A stretch of DNA of 64,000 nt, taken from RGIG8244 sp045639325. GTDB taxonomy: Bacteria > Verrucomicrobiota > Lentisphaeria > Victivallales > UBA1829. The position numbers and the translations under genes are program-made. Location: the NCBI GenBank assembly GCA_045639325.1, contig JAZUCU010000035.1, forward strand, positions 1-64,000, given 5' to 3'. Shown in pieces: positions 23,175 to 32,572 of this stretch. Within the stretch, counting starts at the first letter, position 1; every line of letters starts with the position of its first letter. The notes beneath the pieces were generated by a model that saw only the letters and a list, made by a program, of their open reading frames with translations, had not been told where the DNA came from and ran no database searches.

Positions 23175-24458
23175 ATGTTACAGAAAATCAAAACCGGAGA
23201 AATAAAGATCGGGATCATCGGTCTCGGGTATGTCGGGCTGCCTCTTGCTGTTGAGTTCGGGAAAAAGTACGATACGGTCGGCTTCGATGTGAAAAAAGCA
23301 CGACTGGAGTCCCTCCGGAATGCCGTTGATGAAACGTTGGAAACATCGACCGATGATTTGAAATCTGCAAAAAGACTCCGCTATTCTGATAATCTGGATG
23401 ATTTGAAAGACCGGGATATTTTCATCGTTACGGTTCCGACACCGGTCGATCAGTACAACCGTCCGGATCTGACGCCTCTTTACCGTGCCAGCGAAACCGT
23501 TGGTAAGGCAATGAAACCGGGTTCTATCGTGGTTTATGAGTCAACTGTTTACCCCGGTTGTACGGAAGAAGATTGCGTGCCGGTTCTGGAAAAATATTCC
23601 TCTCTGAAATTCAATCAGGATTTCTATTGCGGCTATTCTCCGGAACGGATCAATCCCGGCGATAAGGAACACCGTTTGACCAAGATCCTGAAGATTACAT
23701 CCGGCTCCACACCGGAATCGGCGGAAATTGTTGATACTCTGTATAATTCCATTCTGGAAAACGGAACACACCGTGCGCCGTCGATCAAAGTTGCGGAAGC
23801 CGCGAAAGTGATCGAAAACAGCCAGCGCGACTTGAATATTGCTTTTGTCAATGAGCTTGCAAAAATATTCCAGCTGATTGGAATCGATACCCATGATGTA
23901 CTGGAAGCCGCCGGAACCAAGTGGAACTTCCTGAAGTTCAAACCCGGTCTGGTTGGTGGACATTGCATTGGTGTTGATCCCTATTATCTTACACACAAAG
24001 CCCAGTCTCTGGGATATCTGCCGGAAGTCATTCTTGCTGGACGGCGTATTAATGACGGTATGGGAAAATACATTGCGGCGGAAGTTGTGAAACTCCTGAT
24101 CCGTAAGGAATTGAAGATTATGCATGCCCGTGTTCTGCAGCTGGGTATCACATTCAAGGAAAATTGCCCGGATATCCGGAACAGTCATGCCGTGGATGTG
24201 GTGGATGGTTTGCGTGAATTCGGCTGCGAAGTGGATATTTATGATCCCTGGGCTGACCCGGAAGATGTGAAGAAGGAATACAATCTGACCTCATTCCGTG
24301 ATTTGAAAGATTTACCCGGCAATTATAACGCGGTTGTTCTTGCCGTGGCGCACAAAGAATTTCTGGAAATCGACCTTTGTTCGCTGATGGATGAAAATGC
24401 TGTTGTGTTTGATATCAAGGGGATCCTTCCCCGTAATATGGTGGATGGCAGACTCTGA
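23175..24458 (+). CDS. UDP-GlcNAc/GalNAc 6-dehydrogenase (TviB/WbpO type)
   Basis: Oxidises the C6 of a UDP-N-acetylhexosamine to the uronic acid for surface polysaccharide. The 427-residue protein has the N-terminal NAD site IGLGYVGLPLAVEFGKKYDTVGFDV, the TVPTP block (FIVTVPTPVDQY), YESTVYPGCTEEDCVPVLE, the SPERINPGD motif, and the active-site region GLVGGHCIGVDPYYLTHKA, whose Cys is the catalytic thiol. The C-terminal domain contains LGITFKENCPDIRNS. This pattern is that of the TviB/WbpO branch rather than UDP-glucose dehydrogenase. The next gene, an epimerase, overlaps by one base (TGATG). Confidence 0.9.
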   Translation: MLQKIKTGEIKIGIIGLGYVGLPLAVEFGKKYDTVGFDVKKARLESLRNAVDETLETSTDDLKSAKRLRYSDNLDDLKDRDIFIVTVPTPVDQYNRPDLTPLYRASETVGKAMKPGSIVVYESTVYPGCTEEDCVPVLEKYSSLKFNQDFYCGYSPERINPGDKEHRLTKILKITSGSTPESAEIVDTLYNSILENGTHRAPSIKVAEAAKVIENSQRDLNIAFVNELAKIFQLIGIDTHDVLEAAGTKWNFLKFKPGLVGGHCIGVDPYYLTHKAQSLGYLPEVILAGRRINDGMGKYIAAEVVKLLIRKELKIMHARVLQLGITFKENCPDIRNSHAVDVVDGLREFGCEVDIYDPWADPEDVKKEYNLTSFRDLKDLPGNYNAVVLAVAHKEFLEIDLCSLMDENAVVFDIKGILPRNMVDGRL

Positions 24459-25441
24459 TGAATAAACAGGTGAAAAATTCCCGGATACTTGTGACTGGCG
24501 GAGCTGGATTTATCGGTTCGAACCTGGTTGAAGTGCTTCTGCAGCAGGAGAATGAAGTTATTGTACTTGATAATTTCTCCACCGGCCGGCAGGAAAATCT
24601 GGAATCTTTCAAAGACCATAAAAATTTCCGCCTGATTACCGGTGATATCCGGTCGATGGATGATTGCAGAAAAGCGGTTGATGGCGTGGATTATATTCTG
24701 CATCAGGCAGCATTGGGGAGCGTGCCCCGTTCTGTAAAAGACCCCATGACATCGACTCATGTCAATATTCTGGGGTTTGTCAATATGCTTTTTGCGGCGC
24801 AGGAAGCGAAAGTCAAACGTTTTGTCTACGCCTCCAGTAGTTCGGTTTACGGAGACAGTCCGGTCTTGCCGAAAGTGGAAGCACAGACCGGGATGCCGTT
24901 GAGCCCCTATGCCATTACCAAGTCGGTCAACGAGATGTATGCGAAGAATTTCCATGATCTTTACGGTATTGATACCGTTGGCTTGCGTTACTTTAACGTG
25001 TTCGGCAGACGTCAGGATCCCTACGGTGCTTATGCGGCCGTGATTCCCCGTTTTGCCAGTGCACTTTTGAAACATGAAAGTCCGGTCATCAACGGTGACG
25101 GTTCTTACAGCCGGGATTTTACCTACATTGAGAATGTGGTTCAGGCGAATCAATGTGCTTTGCTTGCCGATGATCCGTCGGCATTGAATCAGGCATACAA
25201 CATTGCCTGTGGTGATCAGATTACATTGCTGCAATTGTTTGACATGCTCAAGCAGAATTTGCAGCGTTTTGATGCTGCAATTGCAGGGATCGAACCGGTA
25301 TTCGGAGCCATCCGGCCCGGTGATATTCCCCACAGTCTTGCGGATATTTCCAAGGCGCGCCGGTATTTGAATTATGATCCGGAATGGAATGTGGAGCAGG
25401 GGATTGCCCAGGCCGCAGAATGGTATTACCGGAATCTCTGA
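24458..25441 (+). CDS. UDP-N-acetylhexosamine 4-epimerase (TviC/WbpP type)
   Basis: A 327-residue extended short-chain dehydrogenase. Seen: the NAD motif VTGGAGFIGSNLVEVLLQ, VIVLDNFSTG, the catalytic SSSVYGDSP and SPYAITK (Tyr and Lys of YxxxK), and RYFNVFGRRQDPYGAYAAVIPRF, which matches WbpP/TviC enzymes that epimerise UDP-GlcNAc to UDP-GalNAc. With the preceding dehydrogenase it would supply UDP-GalNAc uronic acid, as for Vi-type capsule or O-antigen. No glycosyltransferase or polymerase genes are adjacent. A terminator follows at 25462. Confidence 0.88.
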   Translation: MNKQVKNSRILVTGGAGFIGSNLVEVLLQQENEVIVLDNFSTGRQENLESFKDHKNFRLITGDIRSMDDCRKAVDGVDYILHQAALGSVPRSVKDPMTSTHVNILGFVNMLFAAQEAKVKRFVYASSSSVYGDSPVLPKVEAQTGMPLSPYAITKSVNEMYAKNFHDLYGIDTVGLRYFNVFGRRQDPYGAYAAVIPRFASALLKHESPVINGDGSYSRDFTYIENVVQANQCALLADDPSALNQAYNIACGDQITLLQLFDMLKQNLQRFDAAIAGIEPVFGAIRPGDIPHSLADISKARRYLNYDPEWNVEQGIAQAAEWYYRNL

Positions 25442-25461
25442 TTTCCGTTTTTTATGAATGA

Positions 25462-25486
25462 GCCGCAGTTTTGCGGCATTTTTTTT
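25462..25486 (+). terminator. Rho-independent terminator
   Basis: GCCGCA and TGCGGC form a 6-bp GC-rich stem with a 4-nt loop, then ATTTTTTTT. It ends the nucleotide-sugar pair. Confidence 0.85.
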
Positions 25487-25610
25487 GCAAAAAAAATTGA
25501 TTTTGTCATGATTTTAACATTTTTTGTCCTGTTTTTATTCTTGAAAGGTGAAATTCAGACTGTATATTAACATAAAATGTATCATACACATGTCAGAAAG
25601 GAAAACAAAC

Positions 25611-26786
25611 ATGAAAATTACAGCAGTAAAGACATTTATCTGTAACGCATTCCGTACCAACTTTGTTTTTGTTAAAGTGGAAACGGACAAAGGTATTCAC
25701 GGCTGGGGGGAAGCCACACTGGAATATAAAGAACTTACCATTCAGGCAGCAATCCACGATCTGGAAAACTATCTGATCGGCAAAGATCCGCATAACATCG
25801 AAGCATTCCGTCATGACTGCTATCGTGATGCCTATTGGCGCGGTGGTCCGGTGCTGATGAGTGCTCTTGCCGGTGTGGAAATGGCATTGTGGGATATTAA
25901 AGGGAAAGACCTGAATGTTCCTGTATATCAGCTTTTGGGCGGCAAAGTCCGTGATGCCATTCCTGTATATGTCAACGGCTGGTTCTCTCCCGCCAAAACT
26001 CCGGAAGAATTTGCAGAAAAAGCGTTGGAAGTCCGCAAGAATAAATATCCGGGCTGCAAATGGGACCCGTTCGGAAAAGCCTGGCTTCAGATTTCCAAAG
26101 CCGATTTGAATAAAGCCATGAAATGTATTGAACTGGTATCCGAAGCTGTGGGTGAAGATGTTCAGCTGCTCATTGAAGGTCATGGCAGATTTGATATTCC
26201 GACCGCAGTGAAAATCGGGAAACGTCTGGAAGAATTCGATATCTTCTGGTTTGAAGAACCGATCCCGCCGGATGATAAGGAAGGTATGCGTGAGGTCAAG
26301 GAACGTGTCCGTGTTTCCATTGCAGCCGGGGAACGTCTTTATAACCGTTACGAATACCGCCAGTTCTTTGATTTGAACTGTTCCGATTACATCCAGCCGG
26401 ATATTTCTCATGCGGGCGGTATCATGGAAATGCGTATGCTGGGTGCGGAAGCGGAAGCACGTCATATTGGCTTCTGTCCTCACAACCCCTCCGGCCCGGT
26501 AGCAAATGCGGCAACCTTGCAGATCGCAGCATGTGTTCCCAACTTTGTCATGTTGGAAATGATGATGACGGACGTTCCGTACCGTGCCGACATCTGTGAT
26601 GAAAAACTCACGCTGAAAAATGGAGCCATGGTCATTCCGGATCGTCCCGGACTGGGCATTGAATTGAATGAAAAAGAATTGCTGAAATATCCGTACATCC
26701 GCACGGAATTGCGCCATTACCGGGGCGATTTGACCAATATCCGCCCGCCGGATGCCGTAAAATATTATGAATTGATCTGCGATTGA
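25611..26786 (+). CDS. Mandelate racemase/enolase-superfamily sugar acid dehydratase
   Basis: Probable galactonate- or mannonate-dehydratase-type enzyme, removing water from a sugar acid with Mg2+. From ATG 25611 (AAAGGA upstream; 391 residues) it shows the lid domain with GWGEATLEYKE, the barrel with metal ligands in LIEGHGR, FWFEEPIPPDD and AAGERLYNRYEY, and the His of CPHNPSGPVA, followed by a Glu in VMLEMM. The first ligand is Glu where galactonate dehydratases have Asp. It leads a three-gene unit with an SDR and a GH16 enzyme, consistent with sugar acid breakdown. No signal peptide. Confidence 0.85.
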   Translation: MKITAVKTFICNAFRTNFVFVKVETDKGIHGWGEATLEYKELTIQAAIHDLENYLIGKDPHNIEAFRHDCYRDAYWRGGPVLMSALAGVEMALWDIKGKDLNVPVYQLLGGKVRDAIPVYVNGWFSPAKTPEEFAEKALEVRKNKYPGCKWDPFGKAWLQISKADLNKAMKCIELVSEAVGEDVQLLIEGHGRFDIPTAVKIGKRLEEFDIFWFEEPIPPDDKEGMREVKERVRVSIAAGERLYNRYEYRQFFDLNCSDYIQPDISHAGGIMEMRMLGAEAEARHIGFCPHNPSGPVANAATLQIAACVPNFVMLEMMMTDVPYRADICDEKLTLKNGAMVIPDRPGLGIELNEKELLKYPYIRTELRHYRGDLTNIRPPDAVKYYELICD

Positions 26787-26799
26787 GGAGAATTCTGCA

Positions 26800-27582
26800 A
26801 TGGGTATGTTTGATGGTAAAACAGTCCTGATTACCGGCGGAAACCGGAATACCGGACTGTATATTACAGAAAAATTCTATCGGGAAGGCGCTCGTGTTTT
26901 TATATGCGGTCCCACACCCGAATCCGTTGTTGAAGGATTGGAAAAACTGGAAAAATTAGGTGTGACCGGAGTCCGTGCGATTGCCTGTGATATTTCTGAT
27001 TTTGACCAGGTCAAAGCGATGTTCGATATCATCGAAAAAGAAGCCGGGGTATTGGATATCGTGGTCAATAATGCCGCACATCAGGGGATCGGGAAACCGT
27101 TTGTGGAAATGGATCCGGAATATCTCATGGAAGTGCTGGGTGTGAATGTTCGCGGTGGCTTCCAGGTCACACAGCAGGCGGTCAACCGTTTCTTTCTCAA
27201 GCAGGAATCCAGAGGCGTTGTTGTGTTTCTTTCCTCCAATACAGCACAGCGCGCCATACGCAATCGTACCGCCTATTGTGCCAGTAAAGGTGCAATCAAT
27301 TCTATGGTGAAGGCATTGGCGCTTGACATGGGGCCCCTCGGGATCCGGATCAATGCCTGTGCACCGGGCTATATCTATACGGAACGGTGGGATGTCCTGC
27401 CGGAAGAAAAGAAGGCACGCCGCCGTCTGAACTGTCCGTTGCGTCATGAAGCAAGCGGCAGTGATATTGCCAATGTTGTGGCATTTCTGGCAAGCGATGC
27501 CAGTTCCAATATGACGGGCGAGATCATCACCTGCGATGCCGGATGTTCCTGCCAGCACATGCCGGAAGATGTGGATTACTGA
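26800..27582 (+). CDS. Short-chain dehydrogenase/reductase
   Basis: A 260-residue NAD(P)-dependent oxidoreductase. It shows the glycine motif TGGNRNTG, the NNAA motif (VVNNAAH), the catalytic Ser of VFLSSN and the YCASK active-site Tyr and Lys, with the SDR C-terminal GEIITCDAGCS. The FICGPTPESV region after strand 2 may select the cofactor. GAGGAG precedes ATG 26800, 13 bp after the dehydratase gene. It probably reduces or oxidises a sugar acid or keto intermediate made by that enzyme. Confidence 0.87.
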   Translation: MGMFDGKTVLITGGNRNTGLYITEKFYREGARVFICGPTPESVVEGLEKLEKLGVTGVRAIACDISDFDQVKAMFDIIEKEAGVLDIVVNNAAHQGIGKPFVEMDPEYLMEVLGVNVRGGFQVTQQAVNRFFLKQESRGVVVFLSSNTAQRAIRNRTAYCASKGAINSMVKALALDMGPLGIRINACAPGYIYTERWDVLPEEKKARRRLNCPLRHEASGSDIANVVAFLASDASSNMTGEIITCDAGCSCQHMPEDVDY

Positions 27583-27598
27583 TAGAAAGGATAAAGAA

Positions 27599-28441
27599 AT
27601 GATTCAATTTGATTATGAAGGTCATGCGCCCAGTTTTCTGCCGGACGGTAAGAAATGGAAATTGGTTTGGAATGATGAGTTTGATGGCGATAAACTGGAT
27701 GAAACAAAATGGAGTTTCCGCCGTCATCTTCTCCAATTGAAACATCATGCTTTGGTTGGAGAAGAAGCACTGGAAATCAAGGATAGCTGCGCCCATTTGA
27801 AACTGGTGGAAAAAGACGGCGAATTTTATACCTGTCAGTTGCAGACGGGGGAAAATTATATGGACCGTCCCGGTACCGATTTTTATGAAGTAAACGGTGC
27901 GGAAAATCCTCCGGAATTCAATTGGCCGATTGCAAAATTCTCTCAGCAGAAATTTGTGCATCGTTACGGCTATTATGAATGTCGCTGCAAAGTCCAGAAA
28001 AATCCGGGCTGGTGGTGTGCATTCTGGATGCAGTCTCCTATCATCGGATGCTGTCCCGATCCCCGGGTTGCCGGTGTGGAAGTGGATATCATGGAATGTT
28101 TTTACCCGGATAAAAAGACCTGGTCTGCCAACAATCACTGGGGTGGATACGGACCCGATCATCAGCACGAAGGAACCGGAGAACTTCCGTTGCCGGACAG
28201 CGAAGACGGCTTCCATATATTCGGTTTGCTCTGGACACCGGAAAAATATGTTTACTATATGGATGGTAAAGAAGTCGGTCAGTTGAGTAAAGCGGTATCA
28301 CAGGTGGAACAGTTCCTGCTGATTTCAACAGAAGCCATGGGGTATCGTTCTTCCTATCATCATGACCCGATTCTGAAGAAAGAATATGCGGGTGACGCCT
28401 TTGTTGTCGACTACGTCCGTGTTTTTGACGAAGTGGAATAA
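27599..28441 (+). CDS. Glycoside hydrolase family 16 protein, no signal peptide
   Basis: GH16 enzymes cleave beta-1,3/1,4-glucans, agarose, carrageenan and similar galactans with retention. The 280-residue product has the family jelly roll: WKLVWNDEFDGDKLDETKW, RYGYYECRCKV and the catalytic motif EVDIME with Glu161 nucleophile, Asp163 and Glu166 acid/base, then DGFHIFGLLWTPEKYVYYMDG. Most GH16 enzymes are exported, but no signal peptide is visible here, so intracellular hydrolysis of imported oligosaccharides is likely. GAAAGG precedes ATG 27599, 16 bp after the SDR gene. A terminator follows. Confidence 0.88.
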   Translation: MIQFDYEGHAPSFLPDGKKWKLVWNDEFDGDKLDETKWSFRRHLLQLKHHALVGEEALEIKDSCAHLKLVEKDGEFYTCQLQTGENYMDRPGTDFYEVNGAENPPEFNWPIAKFSQQKFVHRYGYYECRCKVQKNPGWWCAFWMQSPIIGCCPDPRVAGVEVDIMECFYPDKKTWSANNHWGGYGPDHQHEGTGELPLPDSEDGFHIFGLLWTPEKYVYYMDGKEVGQLSKAVSQVEQFLLISTEAMGYRSSYHHDPILKKEYAGDAFVVDYVRVFDEVE

Positions 28442-28464
28442 GCAAAGTCTCTATCCTGCAAGCA

Positions 28465-28498
28465 CAAAAAAACGCATCTTAACGATGCGTTTTTTTTA
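28465..28498. terminator. Bidirectional terminator
   Basis: AAAACGCATC and GATGCGTTTT form a 10-bp stem with a 5-nt loop, flanked by runs of A and T, between the convergent GH16 and rodZ-like genes. Confidence 0.9.
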
Positions 28499-28505
28499 TG
28501 TCATT

Positions 28506-29384
28506 TTATCTGCCGCCGGTGCGGTTGACTGTTGGTCTTTTATTCATTTCCAGCGTAGAAACATCGGGCACTTGCGGTGCGGTCAGACTGTCGAATTCTT
28601 CCATGGTCATTTCCGGTCTTGCGCCGGGTTCGGATAATGCGCCTGCATCGGATGGCGTACCGGCAACACCACTGGGAGTCGGGCACACAATGGCATAAAC
28701 AGCCCATGCAATCAGCAGAATGATAAGGAACAGAACAACTGCAAACAGACTGAACATTTTTTTGATCCGCTGTTCTTCCGCTTCGCTGACCTTAGCATCC
28801 TTACCCATGTTTTCAATCAGGGCAGGCGGAATGGAACTGTCACCCGCCTCGGATTCCGCATTGAACCGTTGACGCAGGAAATCAACACTGGCATCATCCA
28901 GCCGGTAAAACACGCACAAAGAGCGGATGTAGGATGAAACATAAGTCGGCGGGGGCAGGCGATCCGTCTGACCGTCTTCCATGGCATAGAGATAATAAGT
29001 CCGCAACTTGGTTTTTTCTGCAATTTCTTCCACGGAATAACCGGATTTCTCCCGTGCATAGCGGAGCAGATCGCCGTATTTGACATCATGGGAAAAATCT
29101 TTGGGATTGAGATGTATTTTTGCCGGAGCTTGTTTCGGAGCAGCGGCCGGAGCTTCCGTTTCTTCTGCGCGTACGGCAAAACGTTTCTGTTCACCATCCG
29201 CAAACATCTGCACTTTCGGCTGAGATGCTGCAATGGGTGGAGGCAGGTTTGTTTTTTCTTTTTCCGGCATCAATGCGGCAGGGGGCGGCGGAGGAACGTT
29301 GAACGTCTCATCCTGTCCGAACAGATCAGCCTCGTTGGGAGAAGTTTCTGCCGGGGGGATATTGTCATTATATTCTTCAGACAT
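28506..29384 (-). CDS. RodZ-like HTH membrane protein
   Basis: The 292-residue product has a proline- and acid-rich N-terminus (about 1-95), then an HTH_25-type domain, YGDLLRYAREKSGYSVEEIA and LRTYYLYAMEDGQ, as in RodZ and other MreB-linked proteins, and one membrane helix (about residues 226-248). The outer tail is only about 45 residues, without the RodZ beta domain. RodZ normally starts with its HTH, so the leading linker is unusual. It lies 25 bp after ftsK on the same strand, suggesting a shared role in cell shape or division. A plain membrane transcription regulator is the alternative. Confidence 0.7.
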   Translation of the reverse strand: MSEEYNDNIPPAETSPNEADLFGQDETFNVPPPPPAALMPEKEKTNLPPPIAASQPKVQMFADGEQKRFAVRAEETEAPAAAPKQAPAKIHLNPKDFSHDVKYGDLLRYAREKSGYSVEEIAEKTKLRTYYLYAMEDGQTDRLPPPTYVSSYIRSLCVFYRLDDASVDFLRQRFNAESEAGDSSIPPALIENMGKDAKVSEAEEQRIKKMFSLFAVVLFLIILLIAWAVYAIVCPTPSGVAGTPSDAGALSEPGARPEMTMEEFDSLTAPQVPDVSTLEMNKRPTVNRTGGR

Positions 29385-29409
29385 AATTAAACCTCATAAT
29401 GTTACTTTT

Positions 29410-32160
29410 TCAGGAATCCAGATGATTTTCTTCCAAACCGTCTGTAATCAGGATATTGCGTTTCTGACCGCCGGGGAGCGGGGCACTGATAATACCGCGT
29501 TCTTCCAGTTGATCCATCAATTCCGCAGATTTGTTGTATCCGATACCCAGACGGCGCTGGAGGTAAGAAGTACTTGCTTTCTGTTCCATGATGATAATTT
29601 CAAGTGCTTTCCGCAGTAAATCCGAATCGCCCGGTTTCAAATATTTTGCGGCACAGGAATTGATGAATTCATCACCCGGAAGCTCGCCGATGATGTCATC
29701 CACATCCGGGCCGAATTGATCTTCCCGGCTGCTGCGGGAGGTTGCAACGGGGCCGTCATCGTTGCTGCCGTTGTGAACCTGTACATCTTCTGCAAGAACC
29801 TGAGCATCAAAGTTCTGTTCCACCTGAACAGAAACGAAATCGGCAACCTTCTGAATTTCGGGGTCAGAGACCATGGACCCCTGAATACGGATCAGGCCGG
29901 CACCTCCGGGCGGATTGAACAGCATATCGCCTTTGCCCAGAAGTTTTTCCGCACCCCCGGCATCCAGAATTACGCGGCTGTCCATGTTGGATCCGACGCG
30001 GAATGCAATTTTTGTCGGCAGGTTGGCCTTGATCAGACCGGTGATAATATCTTTACGGGGCGTCTGTGTGGCAATGACCAGGTGAATACCGGCAGCACGG
30101 CCTTTCTGCGCAATACGGCAGATACTGGTTTCCACATCGCTCTTGGCTTCCGTCATCATGATGTCCGCCAATTCGTCGATGATGATAATGACCAGCGGCA
30201 GTTTCTGAGGAATGAGCTCGCCATCTTCATCATAAACCGGGACCTGATCCTTGGGACGGTTGTTGAAGCCTTCCAGGTTTTTCGCCTTGACTTTCGCCAG
30301 AACACGGTAACGCCGTTCCATTTCATTCACACCCCAGCGCAAGGCAAGGGGAACTTTCTTGGGATCGTTGACGACCGGTGTAATCAGGTGGGGAATCAGG
30401 CGGTACATTTCCAGTTCCACCACTTTCGGGTCGACCATAATCAGGCGCAATTCGGCGGGGGAATATTTGAACAGCAAACTCATGATGAGAGTGTTCATAC
30501 AGACGGACTTACCGGACCCGGTTGACCCTGCAATCAGCAGGTGCGGGGCTTTTGCCAGGTCGGTCACAATCACTTTCCCCGCAATATCGCGTCCGAGGAT
30601 GATGGGGAGCTGAGCATTGCTTTCCCGCCATGCCGCAGATTCAAAGAGGGAACGGATGTATACCACGCTGGAAACTTTATTCGGAACTTCGATCCCCACA
30701 GTGGTTTTGCCCGGAATCGGTGCAAGAATACGGATACTTTCTGCTGCAAGATCCATGGCAATGTTGTTCTGAATACCGGTAATTTTTTCCACCTTCACAC
30801 CGGCGGCAAGGGTGATTTCAAAACGGGTGACACGGGGGCCGACAATGATCTCACTTACGTGGCCATCGACATTGAAGCTTTCCAATGTTTTCTGCAAACA
30901 TTCGCGGGAATGTTCAATGTGTGCGGCATCTTCGGTATGAGATTCTTCCTGCTTATCAAGGAGTGCAACCGGAGGAAGTTTATAATCCAGAGAACTGTCA
31001 AAAGATGTTTTTCCGTTTCCACCGCCAACGGGTTTTTCCCGATCGAATGCCGATTTTTCATCGGAGAATTGTTTGACCTGCGGAGGCGGTGCGACGGGAG
31101 CAGGTGCATCTTCATCGGCATCATCTTCCAACACGATCTTTCTCTTTTCCGGCTGAACGGCAGTCGGCGGCAATCCGCTCACTTTATACTGCGGAGGCGG
31201 AGCGACAACGGCAGGTGCATTATCATCTTCTTCGTTCTGCGGAGGTGTTTCTTTCTGCAAAACAGCTGTCGGAGGAGGAGCGATTGTTACAGTTGTTTCT
31301 TCCGTTTCTTCCTCTTCCTCATCGGCGGTGTCGGGTTGACGTCCGGTGACCAATACTTTCAACCGGTCGGCAAAGCTCAGACGCTTACCGGCAGGGGCAG
31401 GCGGCGGGGGAGGCGGCGTGACAGCAACCGCTTCTTCCGGTTGGGCGGGTTCTTCTTTTTCTACGGGTTCGGAGTTTGCCTGAACTGTAGACGTGACCGG
31501 TGATTCTCCGGTTTCAGCGCCGGTTTTTCTTTTCAGATTCGCCATGATCGGAGGATACCAATCCTGCATGAAAATGAAAAACAGGCCGGGCAGGAGAAAT
31601 GCGAGTGCAACGACAAGTGTCCCCGTTTCTCCGATATGCCGTCTGAGCAACCCTGCTTCCAGCTGTACACCGGCATCGAAAACGGGCGGAGCGGCAAAGG
31701 CAGCACCGATGGTACCGCCGCTGAGACACATATCGGGGTGTATGACTCTTCCGATACCGAGATTTTCGCAGATGATCTGGAAATTGGCAGGCCACATTGC
31801 CATCAGCAGAATGATGCCGACAAAGACGGAAATGAAACTGCTGACATAGCCCTGCCGTTTCAACGGATAAGGCAGGAACTTGCGGATAACGGATACGATC
31901 AGCAGAAATCCCATGGGGTATACAGAGAGTCCGAAAAGGTACAACATGGCACGTGCGATATTGGCACCGACGTTACCGATCCAGTTGGATTCCGGCAAGG
32001 TTTTATCAATGCCGCCTTCCAGGATTGCCAAATCGTTCACGTCATGTGAGATAATCGCCAATGTGTACAAAATCAGCAAAACGAGCCATACCAGGCTCAT
32101 CACACTGAATCTGTTTTTTGTTTCAATCGTTGTTTCTTCGCTTTTCTTCTGCTCTGCCAT
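29410..32160 (-). CDS. ftsK: DNA translocase FtsK/SpoIIIE
   Basis: ATP-driven motor that moves chromosomal DNA through the closing septum and activates Xer recombination. The 916-residue protein has an N-terminal membrane domain (helices up to about residue 200), a long Pro/Glu-rich linker (about 210-400), the motor with Walker A GSTGSGKSVCMN and Walker B LVIIIIDELADIM, and a C-terminal winged-helix gamma domain (LGIGYNKSAELMDQLEERG) that reads polar DNA motifs. A xerD gene is present at 48.9 kb. Upstream is a Dabb gene, downstream a rodZ-like gene 25 bp away. Confidence 0.95.
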   Translation of the reverse strand: MAEQKKSEETTIETKNRFSVMSLVWLVLLILYTLAIISHDVNDLAILEGGIDKTLPESNWIGNVGANIARAMLYLFGLSVYPMGFLLIVSVIRKFLPYPLKRQGYVSSFISVFVGIILLMAMWPANFQIICENLGIGRVIHPDMCLSGGTIGAAFAAPPVFDAGVQLEAGLLRRHIGETGTLVVALAFLLPGLFFIFMQDWYPPIMANLKRKTGAETGESPVTSTVQANSEPVEKEEPAQPEEAVAVTPPPPPPAPAGKRLSFADRLKVLVTGRQPDTADEEEEETEETTVTIAPPPTAVLQKETPPQNEEDDNAPAVVAPPPQYKVSGLPPTAVQPEKRKIVLEDDADEDAPAPVAPPPQVKQFSDEKSAFDREKPVGGGNGKTSFDSSLDYKLPPVALLDKQEESHTEDAAHIEHSRECLQKTLESFNVDGHVSEIIVGPRVTRFEITLAAGVKVEKITGIQNNIAMDLAAESIRILAPIPGKTTVGIEVPNKVSSVVYIRSLFESAAWRESNAQLPIILGRDIAGKVIVTDLAKAPHLLIAGSTGSGKSVCMNTLIMSLLFKYSPAELRLIMVDPKVVELEMYRLIPHLITPVVNDPKKVPLALRWGVNEMERRYRVLAKVKAKNLEGFNNRPKDQVPVYDEDGELIPQKLPLVIIIIDELADIMMTEAKSDVETSICRIAQKGRAAGIHLVIATQTPRKDIITGLIKANLPTKIAFRVGSNMDSRVILDAGGAEKLLGKGDMLFNPPGGAGLIRIQGSMVSDPEIQKVADFVSVQVEQNFDAQVLAEDVQVHNGSNDDGPVATSRSSREDQFGPDVDDIIGELPGDEFINSCAAKYLKPGDSDLLRKALEIIIMEQKASTSYLQRRLGIGYNKSAELMDQLEERGIISAPLPGGQKRNILITDGLEENHLDS

Positions 32161-32256
32161 ACTTGACTCCGGGATAAAAAGACTTGGTGGTTACGGTAAT
32201 AAAGCACAAAATCTCAACTTATAAAGTCTTTTTTCTACTTTTTTCCGATTTTTTTT

Positions 32257-32559
32257 TCAAACCTCATAGTCCAGGCATAAACGGGTCTGTGTGTAGGGCC
32301 GGACTTTTGTATCGGCGACTTCCACATGGGCGGGGTGAACGGCATAATTTTTCAATGCATCCACGCTTTCAAAGGTGGAGTCGAGCATGACATCGGCGTT
32401 GGAAGATGCCAAACCGTTCTGATTGACTGTGATATCAAGTAATCCGGGAATAACGCCTTTCAGCCCTTCCAGCCCGGCTTTGATACCGGCTTTGATGGCA
32501 ACTTTATCGGCTTCGGAAAATTCGTCTTTCAATTTCCACAAAATGACGTGTTTGATCAT
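32257..32559 (-). CDS. Dabb (stress-responsive alpha/beta barrel) protein
   Basis: A 100-residue protein with the Dabb signature MIKHVILWKLKDEF and LDSTFESVDALKNYAVHPAHVEV, a dimeric ferredoxin-like fold. Members are small cytoplasmic proteins induced by stress or acting as cyclases; the role here is unknown. It lies 13 bp after the SGNH hydrolase gene and may be in the same transcript. Confidence 0.88.
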   Translation of the reverse strand: MIKHVILWKLKDEFSEADKVAIKAGIKAGLEGLKGVIPGLLDITVNQNGLASSNADVMLDSTFESVDALKNYAVHPAHVEVADTKVRPYTQTRLCLDYEV

Positions 32560-32572
32560 GTTACACCTGTTA

